Of a stretch of DNA of 64,000 nt, positions 1 to 8,162 are shown piece after piece; the stretch's first letter is position 1; each line of letters opens with the position of its first letter. The stretch lies in contig JAEYOW010000015.1 in the NCBI GenBank assembly GCA_023411375.1, forward strand, positions 1-64,000, given 5' to 3'. Origin of the DNA: Bacillota bacterium (GTDB lineage: Bacteria > Bacillota > Clostridia > Christensenellales > Aristaeellaceae). A model generated the notes under the pieces. The model saw nothing but the letters and a program-made list of their open reading frames with translations. It searched no databases and was not told the origin of the DNA. A program made the position numbers and the translations under genes.

Positions 1-54
1 ATAAACCGGGCCCGGCGCGGAATTCGGGGGGGGCGGCTCCCTGCTTTTATCAGT

Positions 55-1422
55 TTAGTCCGCCAGGCGATCCTTATACGTCTTTGCGCCCGCGTCCGTC
101 ACCCATTGGCTGACGGTTTCGTTGTACAGGTTATCCTGCTTCTGAGTAAGCAGCTCTCCGCGAACGGTTTCCTCAACAGCCGCATAATCCGCCGGGCCCT
201 CGGCCGCGTCGCCCACATACTTAAGGATGTGGATACCATAGCTGGTGCGCACTGCGGGGGATACGTCGCCAATGCTCTTCAACGCCATCGCCGCCTCGGT
301 GAACTCCGTCACCCAGGTGGTACTGCCCTCGCATACCAGATAGCCCGTCTCCTTCGCGGGAGATGCCTGCATACCGGTATCCTCGCCGTACTCCTCCATC
401 AGGGCGTCAAAATCTCCGCCCTCGTTCAGCTTGGCAAGAATTTCATCGATCGTGGGCTGAACGGCGGCATAGGCGGCTTCCTTCGCTTCGCCGAGCTGCT
501 TGTTCAGGTCGGCGATTTCAGCGTCCAGGGTCGCCTTGGTAGCGGTCAGGTCCGCGCGGGTCTTCGCCGTTTCCTCATCGTCGGCGGCCGCGTCCTCGCC
601 CAAGCCGGTCAGTGAGGTTTCCACGTTGGTAAGCTGCGTCTGCTTATCGGTAATCTGCTGGTTCAGCTCGCTGATCTTTGCGGAATCCTCGTCGCTGAGC
701 TTGCGAAGAATATTCTTGACATAACGGTAACCCGCCGGCGTGTAATACACGGTCGAGCCGTTTTGCACAGCCGCGCCATAAGCGGAAAGGTTGCCTTCAT
801 ACTCGGTTTTGGCGCTTTCCACGCGCGTGTCATACTCGGCCTTCACCTCGTCGTCGGACACGGCTACATCCTTGACCACCTCGGCCTTAAGCTTGTCGGT
901 CGCCTTGGTGATCTTTTCATTTTCCAGCAACTGCTCCTTGGTGGCGTAGCCAAGCTCCGTCATCTTATCGGCAATCGCCTTGTCCAGCTCCTCGCCCGTA
1001 AGCTCGGTCTCGGCAAAATAGCTGGTTTTGACGCTGTCCGCATAGCTCTGGTAGGTTTCGTCCACGGTGGTATTCATCTGGGCAAGCTCGTCCTCGGTAA
1101 AGGCGTTCATACCCATTTCGTTTATCTTCTGGTCGATAACCGCCTGTTGAATCAGGCCCTCAATCACGCTGTCCCGCGCCTCGGAAACCGACGTCGCGGA
1201 CGTCTTGTCAAAGGCCATGCCATACATGCTATATAGATATTCCTGATAATCCAGGGTCTGCGAAACCTGCTGGTTCACCTCGCCCTTGGTAAAGGTTTTA
1301 CCCGCAACCTCAATAATAACGGTTTGCTTGTCCACCTCCGCGTCCTTGACAATCAAGGAACAGCTCGTGGTTACGGCCAATGCTACCACCAGCATCAGCG
1401 CCAGAATGACACGCTTGCGCAT
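55..1422 (-). CDS. PrsA-like parvulin-type peptidylprolyl isomerase, exported foldase
   Basis: 455 aa. It should act outside the membrane, helping exported proteins fold. Residues 3-20 form a signal peptide ending in C21; the lipobox (T-T-S-C) is weak, so lipid anchoring is likely but not certain. A SurA/PrsA-type helical domain covers about 25-230. A parvulin domain starts near 232 (NILRKLSD) and resumes at about 319-440 (GGDFDALMEEYGEDTG, then YGIHILKY). Between them, residues 246-318 form a Leu/Gln/Thr-rich coiled coil that appears inserted into the parvulin fold. The ATG at 1422 is preceded by GGAGAG with 7 nt spacing; the TTG five codons upstream has no such site. It is transcribed alone from its own promoter. 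Family assignment is secure; the substrate is unknown. Confidence 0.85.
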   Translation of the reverse strand: MRKRVILALMLVVALAVTTSCSLIVKDAEVDKQTVIIEVAGKTFTKGEVNQQVSQTLDYQEYLYSMYGMAFDKTSATSVSEARDSVIEGLIQQAVIDQKINEMGMNAFTEDELAQMNTTVDETYQSYADSVKTSYFAETELTGEELDKAIADKMTELGYATKEQLLENEKITKATDKLKAEVVKDVAVSDDEVKAEYDTRVESAKTEYEGNLSAYGAAVQNGSTVYYTPAGYRYVKNILRKLSDEDSAKISELNQQITDKQTQLTNVETSLTGLGEDAAADDEETAKTRADLTATKATLDAEIADLNKQLGEAKEAAYAAVQPTIDEILAKLNEGGDFDALMEEYGEDTGMQASPAKETGYLVCEGSTTWVTEFTEAAMALKSIGDVSPAVRTSYGIHILKYVGDAAEGPADYAAVEETVRGELLTQKQDNLYNETVSQWVTDAGAKTYKDRLAD

Positions 1423-1463
1423 GGGTCTTCTCTCCAATCATGATAATATTGAATGCTCATAGC

Positions 1464-1492
1464 ATTATAACCGATACGCTTCCAATCGGCAA
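1464..1492 (-). promoter_or_regulatory. Sigma-A promoter of the foldase gene
   Basis: On the minus strand TTGCCG and TATAAT are separated by 17 bp, and the start codon lies about 40 nt downstream. This is a near-consensus vegetative promoter. Confidence 0.75.
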
Positions 1493-1533
1493 GGGCTTTT
1501 TGTGAAGTTCACGGCTTCTTCACACATGGAGCG

Positions 1534-1941
1534 CTACGCTCCGGGCGCCGCCCTGCGAAAGCCGTTGACCGTCGCAAAAGCCACCAGCGCGCCTTTTTCA
1601 TCCGTTACCTCTATTCGGTACAGGCAGGTTGTCCGCCCTTCGCTGAGCCTCCGTGCAACCGCGAAAAGCCGCCCGCCCGTACCCGGGCGCAAATACGTTA
1701 TATTCGCGCCCAGGCTGACGGTCAGCGCGCCGCCGGCATTCGCGGCCACGGCAAACGCCGTGTCGCAGAGGGTATACACAGCGCCGCCCTGAGCCACCCC
1801 GGCGGCGTTTAAATGCAAGGGCGTAAGGGGCATGGAGCATTTGGCCTCGCCGTCCCCCACCTCGTCAATGGCAATGCCGCACGCCTCAAGCGCAAAGCGG
1901 TCGCCATGGAAAAAAGCCCGGCTTTCCTCAAGCGTGCGCAT
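1534..1941 (-). CDS. PaaI-family hotdog-fold thioesterase
   Basis: 135 aa, typical for a single hotdog domain. The central stretch HLNAAGVAQGGAVYTLCDTA matches the PaaI/YbgC-type pattern in which a Gly-rich helix start follows the catalytic Asn region, and it is followed by a strand containing SLGANITYLRP. Such enzymes hydrolyse small or aromatic acyl-CoA thioesters in the cytoplasm; the natural substrate cannot be read from the sequence. The gene starts 2 nt after the yfcE-like stop, so it is the last gene of the xth-yfcE-thioesterase operon. Confidence 0.8.
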   Translation of the reverse strand: MRTLEESRAFFHGDRFALEACGIAIDEVGDGEAKCSMPLTPLHLNAAGVAQGGAVYTLCDTAFAVAANAGGALTVSLGANITYLRPGTGGRLFAVARRLSEGRTTCLYRIEVTDEKGALVAFATVNGFRRAAPGA

Positions 1942-1943
1942 CC

Positions 1944-2498
1944 TCAGCCCACCGCCCTAAAGCGAAGCAGCTCCGCGCCGCTTTCAAGGCTCCTGATGGA
2001 GAATACGCCGTCCTCATACACCATATAGCTTTTGGGTTGGCCCTCCTTAGGCAGCGCGGCGGAACCGGGATTGATGTACGTATAGTCTCCCTGAGGCAGC
2101 GCGCAATGCACATGCGTATGGCCGTGGATCAGCAAATCCTCCGCGCGGTGCGGCGGCGGGCATTCCGTGTTGAACAGGTGCCCGTGCGTCACAAACGCGC
2201 AACGGCCGTTTTCCAGCGGCAGTAGCGCATAATCCGCCATCATGGGGAAGTCCAGCACCATCTGGTCTACCTCCGCGTCACAGTTTCCCCGCACGCACAG
2301 GGGCGTTATAGGGCTTGCGTTGAGCATAGCGATTACCGCCTTGGGCTCGTAACGGTCGGGCAGCTCGTTGCGCGGCCCGTGGTAAAGAAGGTCGCCCAGC
2401 AGAAAGAAACGGTCCGCCTTTTCCACCGCAAGCCGCTTAAGCACCTTTTCACAAGCCGAGGCTGAACCGTGAATGTCCGAAGCAAATAAAATTTTCAT
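1944..2498 (-). CDS. yfcE: YfcE-family metallophosphodiesterase
   Basis: 184 aa. The metallophosphoesterase motifs are in order: FASDIHGS near the start, LLGDLLYHGPRN, VRGNCDAEVD, FVTHGHLF and LIHGHTHV. The last is the C-terminal GHTH motif of the YfcE/MJ0936 family. These enzymes are cytoplasmic phosphodiesterases using two metal ions, usually Mn2+; the physiological substrate is unsettled. The ATG at 2498 lies 12 nt from a GGAGG located in the end of the upstream xth gene. A longer start would place extra residues before the first core strand. It sits between exonuclease III and a thioesterase in one operon. Confidence 0.87.
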   Translation of the reverse strand: MKILFASDIHGSASACEKVLKRLAVEKADRFFLLGDLLYHGPRNELPDRYEPKAVIAMLNASPITPLCVRGNCDAEVDQMVLDFPMMADYALLPLENGRCAFVTHGHLFNTECPPPHRAEDLLIHGHTHVHCALPQGDYTYINPGSAALPKEGQPKSYMVYEDGVFSIRSLESGAELLRFRAVG

Positions 2499-2502
2499 TC
2501 TG

Positions 2503-3270
2503 TTAATCATCCTCCAAGCCTTCCAGTTCAAGAATCACGGGGCAGTGGTCGCTTCCCGGCACCTGCGCGTCGATCTCTGCGACGGTAATGTTTTTGGCAA
2601 TTCGTTCGCTCACCAGGAAATAGTCGATGCGCCATCCAATGTTGCGGTCCCGGCTCTGGCGCATGTAGCTCCACCAGGTGTAGCGGTCCGTTTCATCCGG
2701 GTGCAAATAGCGGAAGCTGTCCACAAAGCCGCGTTCAAGCAACGCGGTCATCTTATCGCGTTCCTGAATGGTAAAGCCCGCGTTTTGCGTATTGGTTTTC
2801 GGGTTTTTCAGGTCGATCTCCTTGTGCGCCACGTTCATGTCGCCGCATACCACAACGGGCTTTTTAACGTCCAGCGCGCAAAGATACCCGGCGAACGCGT
2901 CCTCCCAGGCCATGCGGTAGTCAAGGCGCGTCAGCTCGCGCTGGCTGTTGGGTGTGTAAACCGTCACCAGATAAAACCGCTCAAATTCCAGCGTAATCAC
3001 GCGCCCCTCACGGTCGTGTTCCTCGGTGCCAATACCGTAGGCAACGCTTAGCGGGCTTTTTCTGGAAAACACAGCCGTGCCCGAATACCCCTTTTTCTCA
3101 GCGCTGTTCCAAAACTGCGCATACCCCTCCGGCTCAAATTCCGCCTGTCCCTGCTGCATCTTGGTTTCCTGAAGGCAGAACACATCCGCGCCGCTGCCCG
3201 CGAAATAGTCCGCAAAGCCCTTGCCAAGGCAGGCGCGCAGTCCGTTTACATTCCATGAGATCAGCTTCAT
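2503..3270 (-). CDS. xth: Exodeoxyribonuclease III (AP endonuclease, ExoA/Xth)
   Basis: 255 aa, the normal length. It should cut DNA 5' to abasic sites and remove 3' blocking groups in base-excision repair. Visible motifs are MKLISWNVNGLRA at the start, CLQETKM (metal-binding Glu), TVYTPNSQ, CGDMNVAH (Asp/Asn pair), WSYMRQSRDRNIGWRIDY and the C-terminal SDHCPV with the catalytic Asp-His. The gene begins a three-gene operon with yfcE and a thioesterase. It is divergent from the DUF3795 gene; the shared 180 bp spacer holds the promoters. Confidence 0.95.
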   Translation of the reverse strand: MKLISWNVNGLRACLGKGFADYFAGSGADVFCLQETKMQQGQAEFEPEGYAQFWNSAEKKGYSGTAVFSRKSPLSVAYGIGTEEHDREGRVITLEFERFYLVTVYTPNSQRELTRLDYRMAWEDAFAGYLCALDVKKPVVVCGDMNVAHKEIDLKNPKTNTQNAGFTIQERDKMTALLERGFVDSFRYLHPDETDRYTWWSYMRQSRDRNIGWRIDYFLVSERIAKNITVAEIDAQVPGSDHCPVILELEGLEDD

Positions 3271-3369
3271 TCAGCCACCTCCCGTATATTTGTGTTTCTA
3301 CGAATATATATTTTACCACATCTGCCGGAGGTGAAACAACCTTGCAAAATCCGCGCCGGCACGCAAAAG

Positions 3370-3398
3370 TTGACACCATCCGCAAACTTTGCTATACT
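3370..3398 (+). promoter_or_regulatory. Consensus sigma-A promoter of the DUF3795 gene
   Basis: TTGACA and TATACT with exactly 17 bp spacing. The start codon lies 52 nt downstream with an AAGGAG site 9 nt before it. Confidence 0.8.
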
Positions 3399-3450
3399 CC
3401 ATCGTGGAAACTGGTGTTCGTCCGCCATGATATATAAGGAGTGTTCCAAT

Positions 3451-3720
3451 ATGATCGAATCCCGTTGCGGCCTCAAATGCAGCGAATGTAAATACCGCGA
3501 GACCATGAAATGCGAGGGGTGCCTCAAAATCAAGAAGCCCTACTGGGCCAAAAGCTGCCCCATCAAAACGTGCTGCGAGGGCAAGGGCAAGGAAAACTGC
3601 GGCCTGTGCGACAAATTCGCCTGTAAGCAGCTTCACGAATTCGCCTATGACCCCGCCACGGACAGCGAGGGCGACCGCATAGACCAATGCGCGGATTGGG
3701 CGCGGGATACGCGGGGATAG
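3451..3720 (+). CDS. Small Cys-rich DUF3795-type protein
   Basis: 89 aa with eleven cysteines, arranged as CGLKCSECKY, CEGCLK, CPIKTCCEGKGKENCGLC and later CKQ and QCADW. This paired-Cys pattern is that of DUF3795, a family thought to bind metal but without a known function. The start is fixed by AAGGAG 9 nt upstream of ATG 3451. The gene is monocistronic: strong promoter upstream, strong terminator downstream. Confidence 0.75.
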   Translation: MIESRCGLKCSECKYRETMKCEGCLKIKKPYWAKSCPIKTCCEGKGKENCGLCDKFACKQLHEFAYDPATDSEGDRIDQCADWARDTRG

Positions 3721-3731
3721 AAACAGATCAT

Positions 3732-3775
3732 AAAGGGCTTGCCGCCTTGCGTTTTCGGGCGGCAAGCCCTTTTTT
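3732..3775. terminator. Rho-independent terminator
   Basis: A perfect 15 bp stem (AAAGGGCTTGCCGCC with its complement) around an 11 nt loop is followed by TTTTTT. The A-run on the 5' side means it could also work for the minus-strand gene ending at 3799. Confidence 0.88.
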
Positions 3776-3798
3776 CATTCCACGGACGCGCCACGCCC

Positions 3799-4188
3799 TT
3801 AAGGCGTGTTCAGCTTGGTGGCGAGCAGCGCAAACGCCTCGTCCATACCTTCCCTGCTGCGGACGAGATAATGAATCCACGCGCCGTCTCCGCAGGGGTA
3901 ACGGTTTTCCCATACCTCCCGCGCATAAGCCGACAATCCGGCGGCAACCGCCTCGGCCCTTTCGGCCTCCCGCGCGGAAAGCCTTGTCATCATATCAAAA
4001 AATCCGTCATGTACATTGCAATAGGCGATAAACTTCTTTCTCCTGTAAAGCCGGAAGCTCGACTTTTCCACGCGGCTTCCAGCCAGCACGACCTCAGCCT
4101 CGGGACATTCCTCCAAAATTTTCTGTTCCAACTCCTGATAAAGCCCGCCCGCTCCTCCAAGGTAGGAGATCATTCCGCTCCGCTCCAC
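3799..4188 (-). CDS. Small protein, probably DUF3788-like
   Basis: 129 aa, no signal peptide or membrane segment. It starts at GTG 4188 with GGAGG 7 nt upstream. The layout resembles DUF3788 proteins of unknown function: a basic strand (SFRLYRRKKFIAYC), an aromatic strand (NVHDGFFDMM), a helical stretch and a C-terminal DGAWIHYLV segment. I assign the family with moderate confidence only. It lies 18 nt after the aldehyde dehydrogenase stop and is probably co-transcribed with it. Confidence 0.5.
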   Translation of the reverse strand: MERSGMISYLGGAGGLYQELEQKILEECPEAEVVLAGSRVEKSSFRLYRRKKFIAYCNVHDGFFDMMTRLSAREAERAEAVAAGLSAYAREVWENRYPCGDGAWIHYLVRSREGMDEAFALLATKLNTP

Positions 4189-4206
4189 AGCTTTTCCTCC
4201 TCAGGC

Positions 4207-5586
4207 TCACATCAGCTTTTTCAGCCTTTTCAGCTTGTTTCCGTACGGCGCGTATCTCAGCGCGATATCCGGCTTCGAGTAGCGCTTAAGCACGCTTTTT
4301 TGATGCGAAAAGGTGGTAAAGCTAAACCTGCCGTGATATCCGCCCATGCCGCTTTCTCCCACGCCGCCAAACGGCATATGCGGCGTGGCCAGGTGCAGCA
4401 CCGTGTCGTTCACACATCCGCCGCCGAAGCTTAGCTGCTCAAGCACCTTTTCTTCCACGGCCCTGTCCCGCGTAAACAGGTAAAGCGCCAGCGGTTTGGG
4501 CCGCTCCTGAATCCGCGCGATCGCCTCGTCCAGCTTCCGGTATGTAAGCACCGGCAGTATCGGCCCAAAAATCTCCTCCTGCATGACGGGGCTGTCCCAC
4601 GCCACATCGTTAAGCACCGTTGGGGAAATCCGGCGCGCCGCCGCGTCGGTCTGCCCGCCATGGGTGACGGCCCCGCTGCCCAGCAGGCCCACCAGACGTT
4701 CAAAATGGTGCTGGTTGATCACCTTGGGATAATCGGGGTTCGCCAACGGAGCGCTGCCGTACATGCGGCGGATTTCCATAATCAGCGCCTCCAACAGCGC
4801 CTGTTCCCTCGCTTGATGCACCAGCACGTAATCCGGCGCCACGCAGGTTTGTCCGGCATTCAAATATTTTCCCCATGCCAACCGTTTTGCGGTAAGCGCG
4901 ATATCCGCCGTTTCGTCCACAATCACAGGGCTTTTCCCGCCCAGCTCCAGGCTTACGGGCGTCAGGTGGCGGGACGCTTTTTCCATCACCAGCCGGCCTA
5001 CGGCCGGACTTCCGGTAAAAAAGATATAGTCGAATTTCCGCTCCAAAAGCCCGGCGTTTTCCCTGCGCCCGCCCTCAACCACCGCAACGTAGGCCGGGTC
5101 GAACACTTCTCCGATCATCCGCGCGGTCAGGGCGGAGGTCGCCGCGGAATAGGCGGAAGGCTTTACGACCACGCAGTTTCCGGCGCAAATCGCGCCCACA
5201 AGCGGCGCGAGCGTAAGCTGAAACGGATAATTCCACGGCGACATGATCAGCGCGACGCCGTAAGGCTCGCTGTATATCCGGCACCTGCCGGGCAGCTGTC
5301 CTATGGCGGCACGCGCGCGTACGGGCTTCATCCAGCGCCTTAAATGCCGCAACGCGTCGCGAAGCTCCTGCTTTACCATCGCCACTTCGGTCAAGTATCC
5401 CTCATAATCGCTCTTGCCCAAATCCTCGCGCAAAGCCCAGAGGATATCGTCCTCATGGCCCTCTATCCATCCAAGCAGCGCGCGGAGCCGCTCCATGCGA
5501 AAAGCGTAGGGCTTTGTGGCCTGCGTTAAATAATATGCTCGTTGTTTTTCCACAATGGCCTCAAATTCATTCATGTCCCGCACCAT
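4207..5586 (-). CDS. Aldehyde dehydrogenase, ALDH3-like
   Basis: 459 aa, typical for the class 3 branch, which lacks the longer N-terminus of other ALDHs. It oxidises aldehydes to acids with NAD(P)+. SPWNYPFQLTLAP and VVVKPSAYS form the cofactor site, FTGSPAVGR the Gly-rich turn, and LELGGKSPVIV carries the general-base Glu. NAGQTCVAPDYVL carries the nucleophile Cys. The start at 5586 is chosen because AAGGA lies 10 nt before it; the frame stays open further upstream but without a ribosome site. No pathway partner is visible except the small DUF gene after it. Confidence 0.88.
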   Translation of the reverse strand: MVRDMNEFEAIVEKQRAYYLTQATKPYAFRMERLRALLGWIEGHEDDILWALREDLGKSDYEGYLTEVAMVKQELRDALRHLRRWMKPVRARAAIGQLPGRCRIYSEPYGVALIMSPWNYPFQLTLAPLVGAICAGNCVVVKPSAYSAATSALTARMIGEVFDPAYVAVVEGGRRENAGLLERKFDYIFFTGSPAVGRLVMEKASRHLTPVSLELGGKSPVIVDETADIALTAKRLAWGKYLNAGQTCVAPDYVLVHQAREQALLEALIMEIRRMYGSAPLANPDYPKVINQHHFERLVGLLGSGAVTHGGQTDAAARRISPTVLNDVAWDSPVMQEEIFGPILPVLTYRKLDEAIARIQERPKPLALYLFTRDRAVEEKVLEQLSFGGGCVNDTVLHLATPHMPFGGVGESGMGGYHGRFSFTTFSHQKSVLKRYSKPDIALRYAPYGNKLKRLKKLM

Positions 5587-5731
5587 TCCGATAACCATCC
5601 TTTCCCGGTCGCAAGCAGGGGGTGAAAAAGCCGTCCCGGCTTTCCACCGTATCGACAACACGATTGTAGCAGCTTGCCATGCGATGTTCAAGCGGGAAAT
5701 CAGGCTCTTTGCGGCAATTTAAGCTTTCCTC

Positions 5732-5760
5732 TTGCCCTCCGCCAGGAATCGTGTTATACT
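5732..5760 (+). promoter_or_regulatory. Sigma-A promoter for the MATE leader
   Basis: TTGCCC and TATACT separated by 17 bp. Transcription would begin at about 5767, so the mRNA has a leader of about 120 nt that holds a possible aptamer and a terminator. The stretch 5587-5731 contains only this promoter and the start region of the aldehyde dehydrogenase. Confidence 0.7.
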
Positions 5761-5761
5761 C

Positions 5762-5810
5762 ACCCGGCAACCAAATATACCGCCGTTGTCCTGCCACCGG
5801 GTAGGGCAAT
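5762..5810 (+). promoter_or_regulatory. Structured leader upstream of MATE gene, possible guanidine-IV (mepA) riboswitch
   Basis: ACCCGG and CCGGGT pair to close a domain that contains AAATATACCGCCGTTG, and GTAGGGCAATCGAG follows it. An intrinsic terminator comes directly after. The only riboswitch class I know to sit before MATE (mepA-type) pumps in Clostridia is guanidine-IV, and the ATACCG and CCGGGTAGGG segments look like my memory of it. The aptamer identity is inference; the attenuator layout is seen directly. Confidence 0.45.
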
Positions 5811-5813
5811 CGA

Positions 5814-5865
5814 GCGCCTGAACGCATTCCAGCAGGTCTTGGAAGGAATGCGCCGGGCGCTTTTT
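5814..5865 (+). terminator. Leader terminator (attenuator) before the MATE gene
   Basis: Two nested stems, GCGCC/GGCGC and GCATTCC/GGAATGC, are followed by TTTTT, all inside the 5' leader and 22 nt before the start codon. That position implies conditional termination. Confidence 0.75.
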
Positions 5866-5887
5866 CTTTGCGAAAGGAAGAGAATCC

Positions 5888-7216
5888 ATGAAAAACCGCC
5901 TGCTGTCCGACTTTACCAAATATGTCAGCCTGAACGTGCTGGGCATGATCGGCCTTTCCTGCTATATTCTCGCGGATACGTTCTTCATCTCCCTTGCATT
6001 GGGCGCCGACGGTCTGGCCGCGCTGACCCTGGCGCTTCCGGCGTACAACGTCATTCATGGCGCGGGCCTGATGCTGGGTCTCGGCGGAGCCACCCAATGC
6101 GCGGTGCTCTGGGCGCGCGGGCGCGGGCATGACGCGCGCCAGACGATCGCGCATACGGTAGCGCTGGGGCTTATCCTCGGCGCGTTGTTTCTCACGGCGG
6201 GCGCCGCGTTTGCACCGCAGCTCGCAACGCTGCTGGGCGCGGAAGGGGCGGCCGCGCCGCTGGCCGCCGATTATCTCCGCGTTATTCTCTGCTTTGCGCC
6301 CTGCTTTCTTCTCAACAATATTTTTCTGGCTTTGGTGCGCAACGACCGCAACCCACGCCTGGCGATGGCCGCCATGCTTGCCGGCAGCCTGTCCAACATC
6401 GTGCTGGACTATGTGCTGATGTTTCCACTGGGGATGGGCATGACGGGCGCGGCGGTTGCGACCGGGCTTGCGCCGTTGATCAGCCTGGGCGTGCTGTCGG
6501 CGCACGCGCGCCGGCGGGATAACCGCCTTCATGTATCGCGGCCCCATCCCAGCCGCAGGGTTGCGGGACATATTTTTACGCTCGGTTTCTTCGCCTTTGT
6601 CACCGAGGCGTCCACCGGCCTTGTGCTGATGCTGTCCAACGGGGTCATATTGGAGCTTAGCGGCAACACAGGCGTGGCGGCATACGGAATCGTCGCAAAC
6701 CTGGCGCTGGTGTTCCTGTCCGTGTTCACGGGTATGGCGCAGGGCATGCAGCCGCTGGCAAGCCGCGCGTTTGGACAGGGCGACCCGCAGTCCCTGCGCC
6801 GCCTGCTGCGGTATGCTTCCGTGCTTTCGCTGGCCGCCGCGGCTGTGGGCATTCTGGCGGTCAACGTTTGGCAGGATGGGATTATTTCGGCTTTTGGCGG
6901 CGGCAGGGACGCGTGGCTCGCGCGGATAGCCGCCGACGGCCTGCGCCTGTATTTCCCGGGTTTTCTTTTCGCGGGCTTCAACATGATAGCCGCGGCCTTT
7001 CTCTGCGCCACGGGGCGGCCCCGCGCGGGCTCCGCCGTTTCCCTGGCGCGCGGCTTTGTCGCGATCGTGCCCCTGGTGCTCATCCTTCCCCGATTTCTCG
7101 GCATGAACGGCGTTTGGCTATCCTTTGGCGCAGCGGAGCTCATCGCATGCGTCCCCGCCTGTCTGGCGCTCGGACGTGCTCCTTCTTCTTGCAATTCTTC
7201 TTTCGGCACGCTATAA
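5888..7216 (+). CDS. MATE-family multidrug efflux transporter
   Basis: 442 aa with about 12 hydrophobic segments in two similar halves, as expected for MATE antiporters. These export cationic compounds using H+ or Na+. The first helix begins at about residue 14 (LNVLGMIGLSCYILADTFFI), a pattern close to MepA-type pumps of Firmicutes. A cytoplasmic loop rich in Arg (HARRRDNRLHVSRPHPSRR) joins the halves. AAAGGAAGAG precedes ATG 5888. Expression seems controlled by the attenuated leader. The PHP gene starts 34 nt after the stop, so the two are probably co-transcribed. Confidence 0.88.
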   Translation: MKNRLLSDFTKYVSLNVLGMIGLSCYILADTFFISLALGADGLAALTLALPAYNVIHGAGLMLGLGGATQCAVLWARGRGHDARQTIAHTVALGLILGALFLTAGAAFAPQLATLLGAEGAAAPLAADYLRVILCFAPCFLLNNIFLALVRNDRNPRLAMAAMLAGSLSNIVLDYVLMFPLGMGMTGAAVATGLAPLISLGVLSAHARRRDNRLHVSRPHPSRRVAGHIFTLGFFAFVTEASTGLVLMLSNGVILELSGNTGVAAYGIVANLALVFLSVFTGMAQGMQPLASRAFGQGDPQSLRRLLRYASVLSLAAAAVGILAVNVWQDGIISAFGGGRDAWLARIAADGLRLYFPGFLFAGFNMIAAAFLCATGRPRAGSAVSLARGFVAIVPLVLILPRFLGMNGVWLSFGAAELIACVPACLALGRAPSSCNSSFGTL

Positions 7217-7250
7217 TCCTACTATCCACAGGAAAGGGGAACCATGCCGG

Positions 7251-8129
7251 ATGCACCTTTTTGATGAGCAAAAGCCCTTTTACAAAGGCAACCTTCACTG
7301 CCACACCACCCTGAGCGACGGCGTGCTTGCGCCGGAGGAGGTCAAGGCGCTTTACCGCAGCCTTGGGTATGACTTTCTTGCCATCACCGACCACCGCCTG
7401 CTTTCCGCGCCAAACCATATGGAGGACGGCATGCTTTTGCTTTCCGGTATGGAGATGGATTTTATGCTGCCCGGCGAAGCGCTGCACCTGATCGGTGTAG
7501 GCATGGATGAAAAGCTTAACCGTTACGATCTGTCGCGCAGTCCGCAAAACTGCATCGACCTTATGCGCCGGTGCGGCGGGCGCGCGATTGTCGCCCATCC
7601 CGCCTGGTCGCTGAATACTCTGGCTACGTTAAGCGCGCTGCGCGACGTAACCGCCGCTGAAATCTACAACAGCGTATCCACCTATCCCTGGAACGGCGAC
7701 CGGGCGGATTCATCGGTGCTTTTGGATATCGCCGCCACACACGATTCGCCCTACCGCTTCGTCGCCTCCGACGATTCGCACCGCTACGACGGCGAGGCCG
7801 GCCGCAGCTTTACCATGGTGCAGGCGGACGGGCTTTCAGCCGAGGGGATACTCTCCGCGCTGGACAACGGCCGTTTCTACTGTTCCCAGGGCCCGCGCTT
7901 CGAGCAGATTTCCGTGGAGGACGGCTGCGTGAAGGTTCGCTGCTCGCCTGTACGTACCGTCATTTTTTACAGCAACCTCGTATGGGCGAACGGCCGCTGC
8001 CATAGCGGCGAGGCCCAGACCTCTGCAAGCTATGACCTTTCCGCCAACCGTGACGAAACGTTCGTCAGGGTTCAGCTTATCGACGGGCAGGGCCTGAGCG
8101 CGTGGTCCAACCCCATTTTGTTCAACTGA
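7251..8129 (+). CDS. PHP-domain metal-dependent phosphoesterase
   Basis: 292 aa. The four PHP motifs are visible: NLHCHTTLSDG (residues 14-24), AITDHRLL, IVAHPAW and ASDDSHRYD. Together they provide the His/Asp ligands for two or three metal ions. Relatives include nucleoside 3',5'-bisphosphate phosphatases and small uncharacterised phosphoesterases; the C-terminal 80 residues look like a beta-rich extension. The start at 7251 follows AAAGGGGA by 10 nt. The gene lies between the MATE pump and the RNase gene, close enough for one transcript. Confidence 0.82.
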   Translation: MHLFDEQKPFYKGNLHCHTTLSDGVLAPEEVKALYRSLGYDFLAITDHRLLSAPNHMEDGMLLLSGMEMDFMLPGEALHLIGVGMDEKLNRYDLSRSPQNCIDLMRRCGGRAIVAHPAWSLNTLATLSALRDVTAAEIYNSVSTYPWNGDRADSSVLLDIAATHDSPYRFVASDDSHRYDGEAGRSFTMVQADGLSAEGILSALDNGRFYCSQGPRFEQISVEDGCVKVRCSPVRTVIFYSNLVWANGRCHSGEAQTSASYDLSANRDETFVRVQLIDGQGLSAWSNPILFN

Positions 8130-8162
8130 GCGCGCCATTCATTTTCAGGGAGGAATTGACCC

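Noticed and set aside
1..54. Feature at the left edge, including a CCGGGCCCGG palindrome
   Set aside because: Too short to interpret; no T-run follows the foldase stop on the minus strand, so a terminator is not supported.
5567..6571. 334-codon minus-strand frame overlapping the MATE gene
   Set aside because: Arg/Gln-rich low-quality protein that would cover the promoter and riboswitch-like leader; explained by the high GC third positions of the MATE gene.
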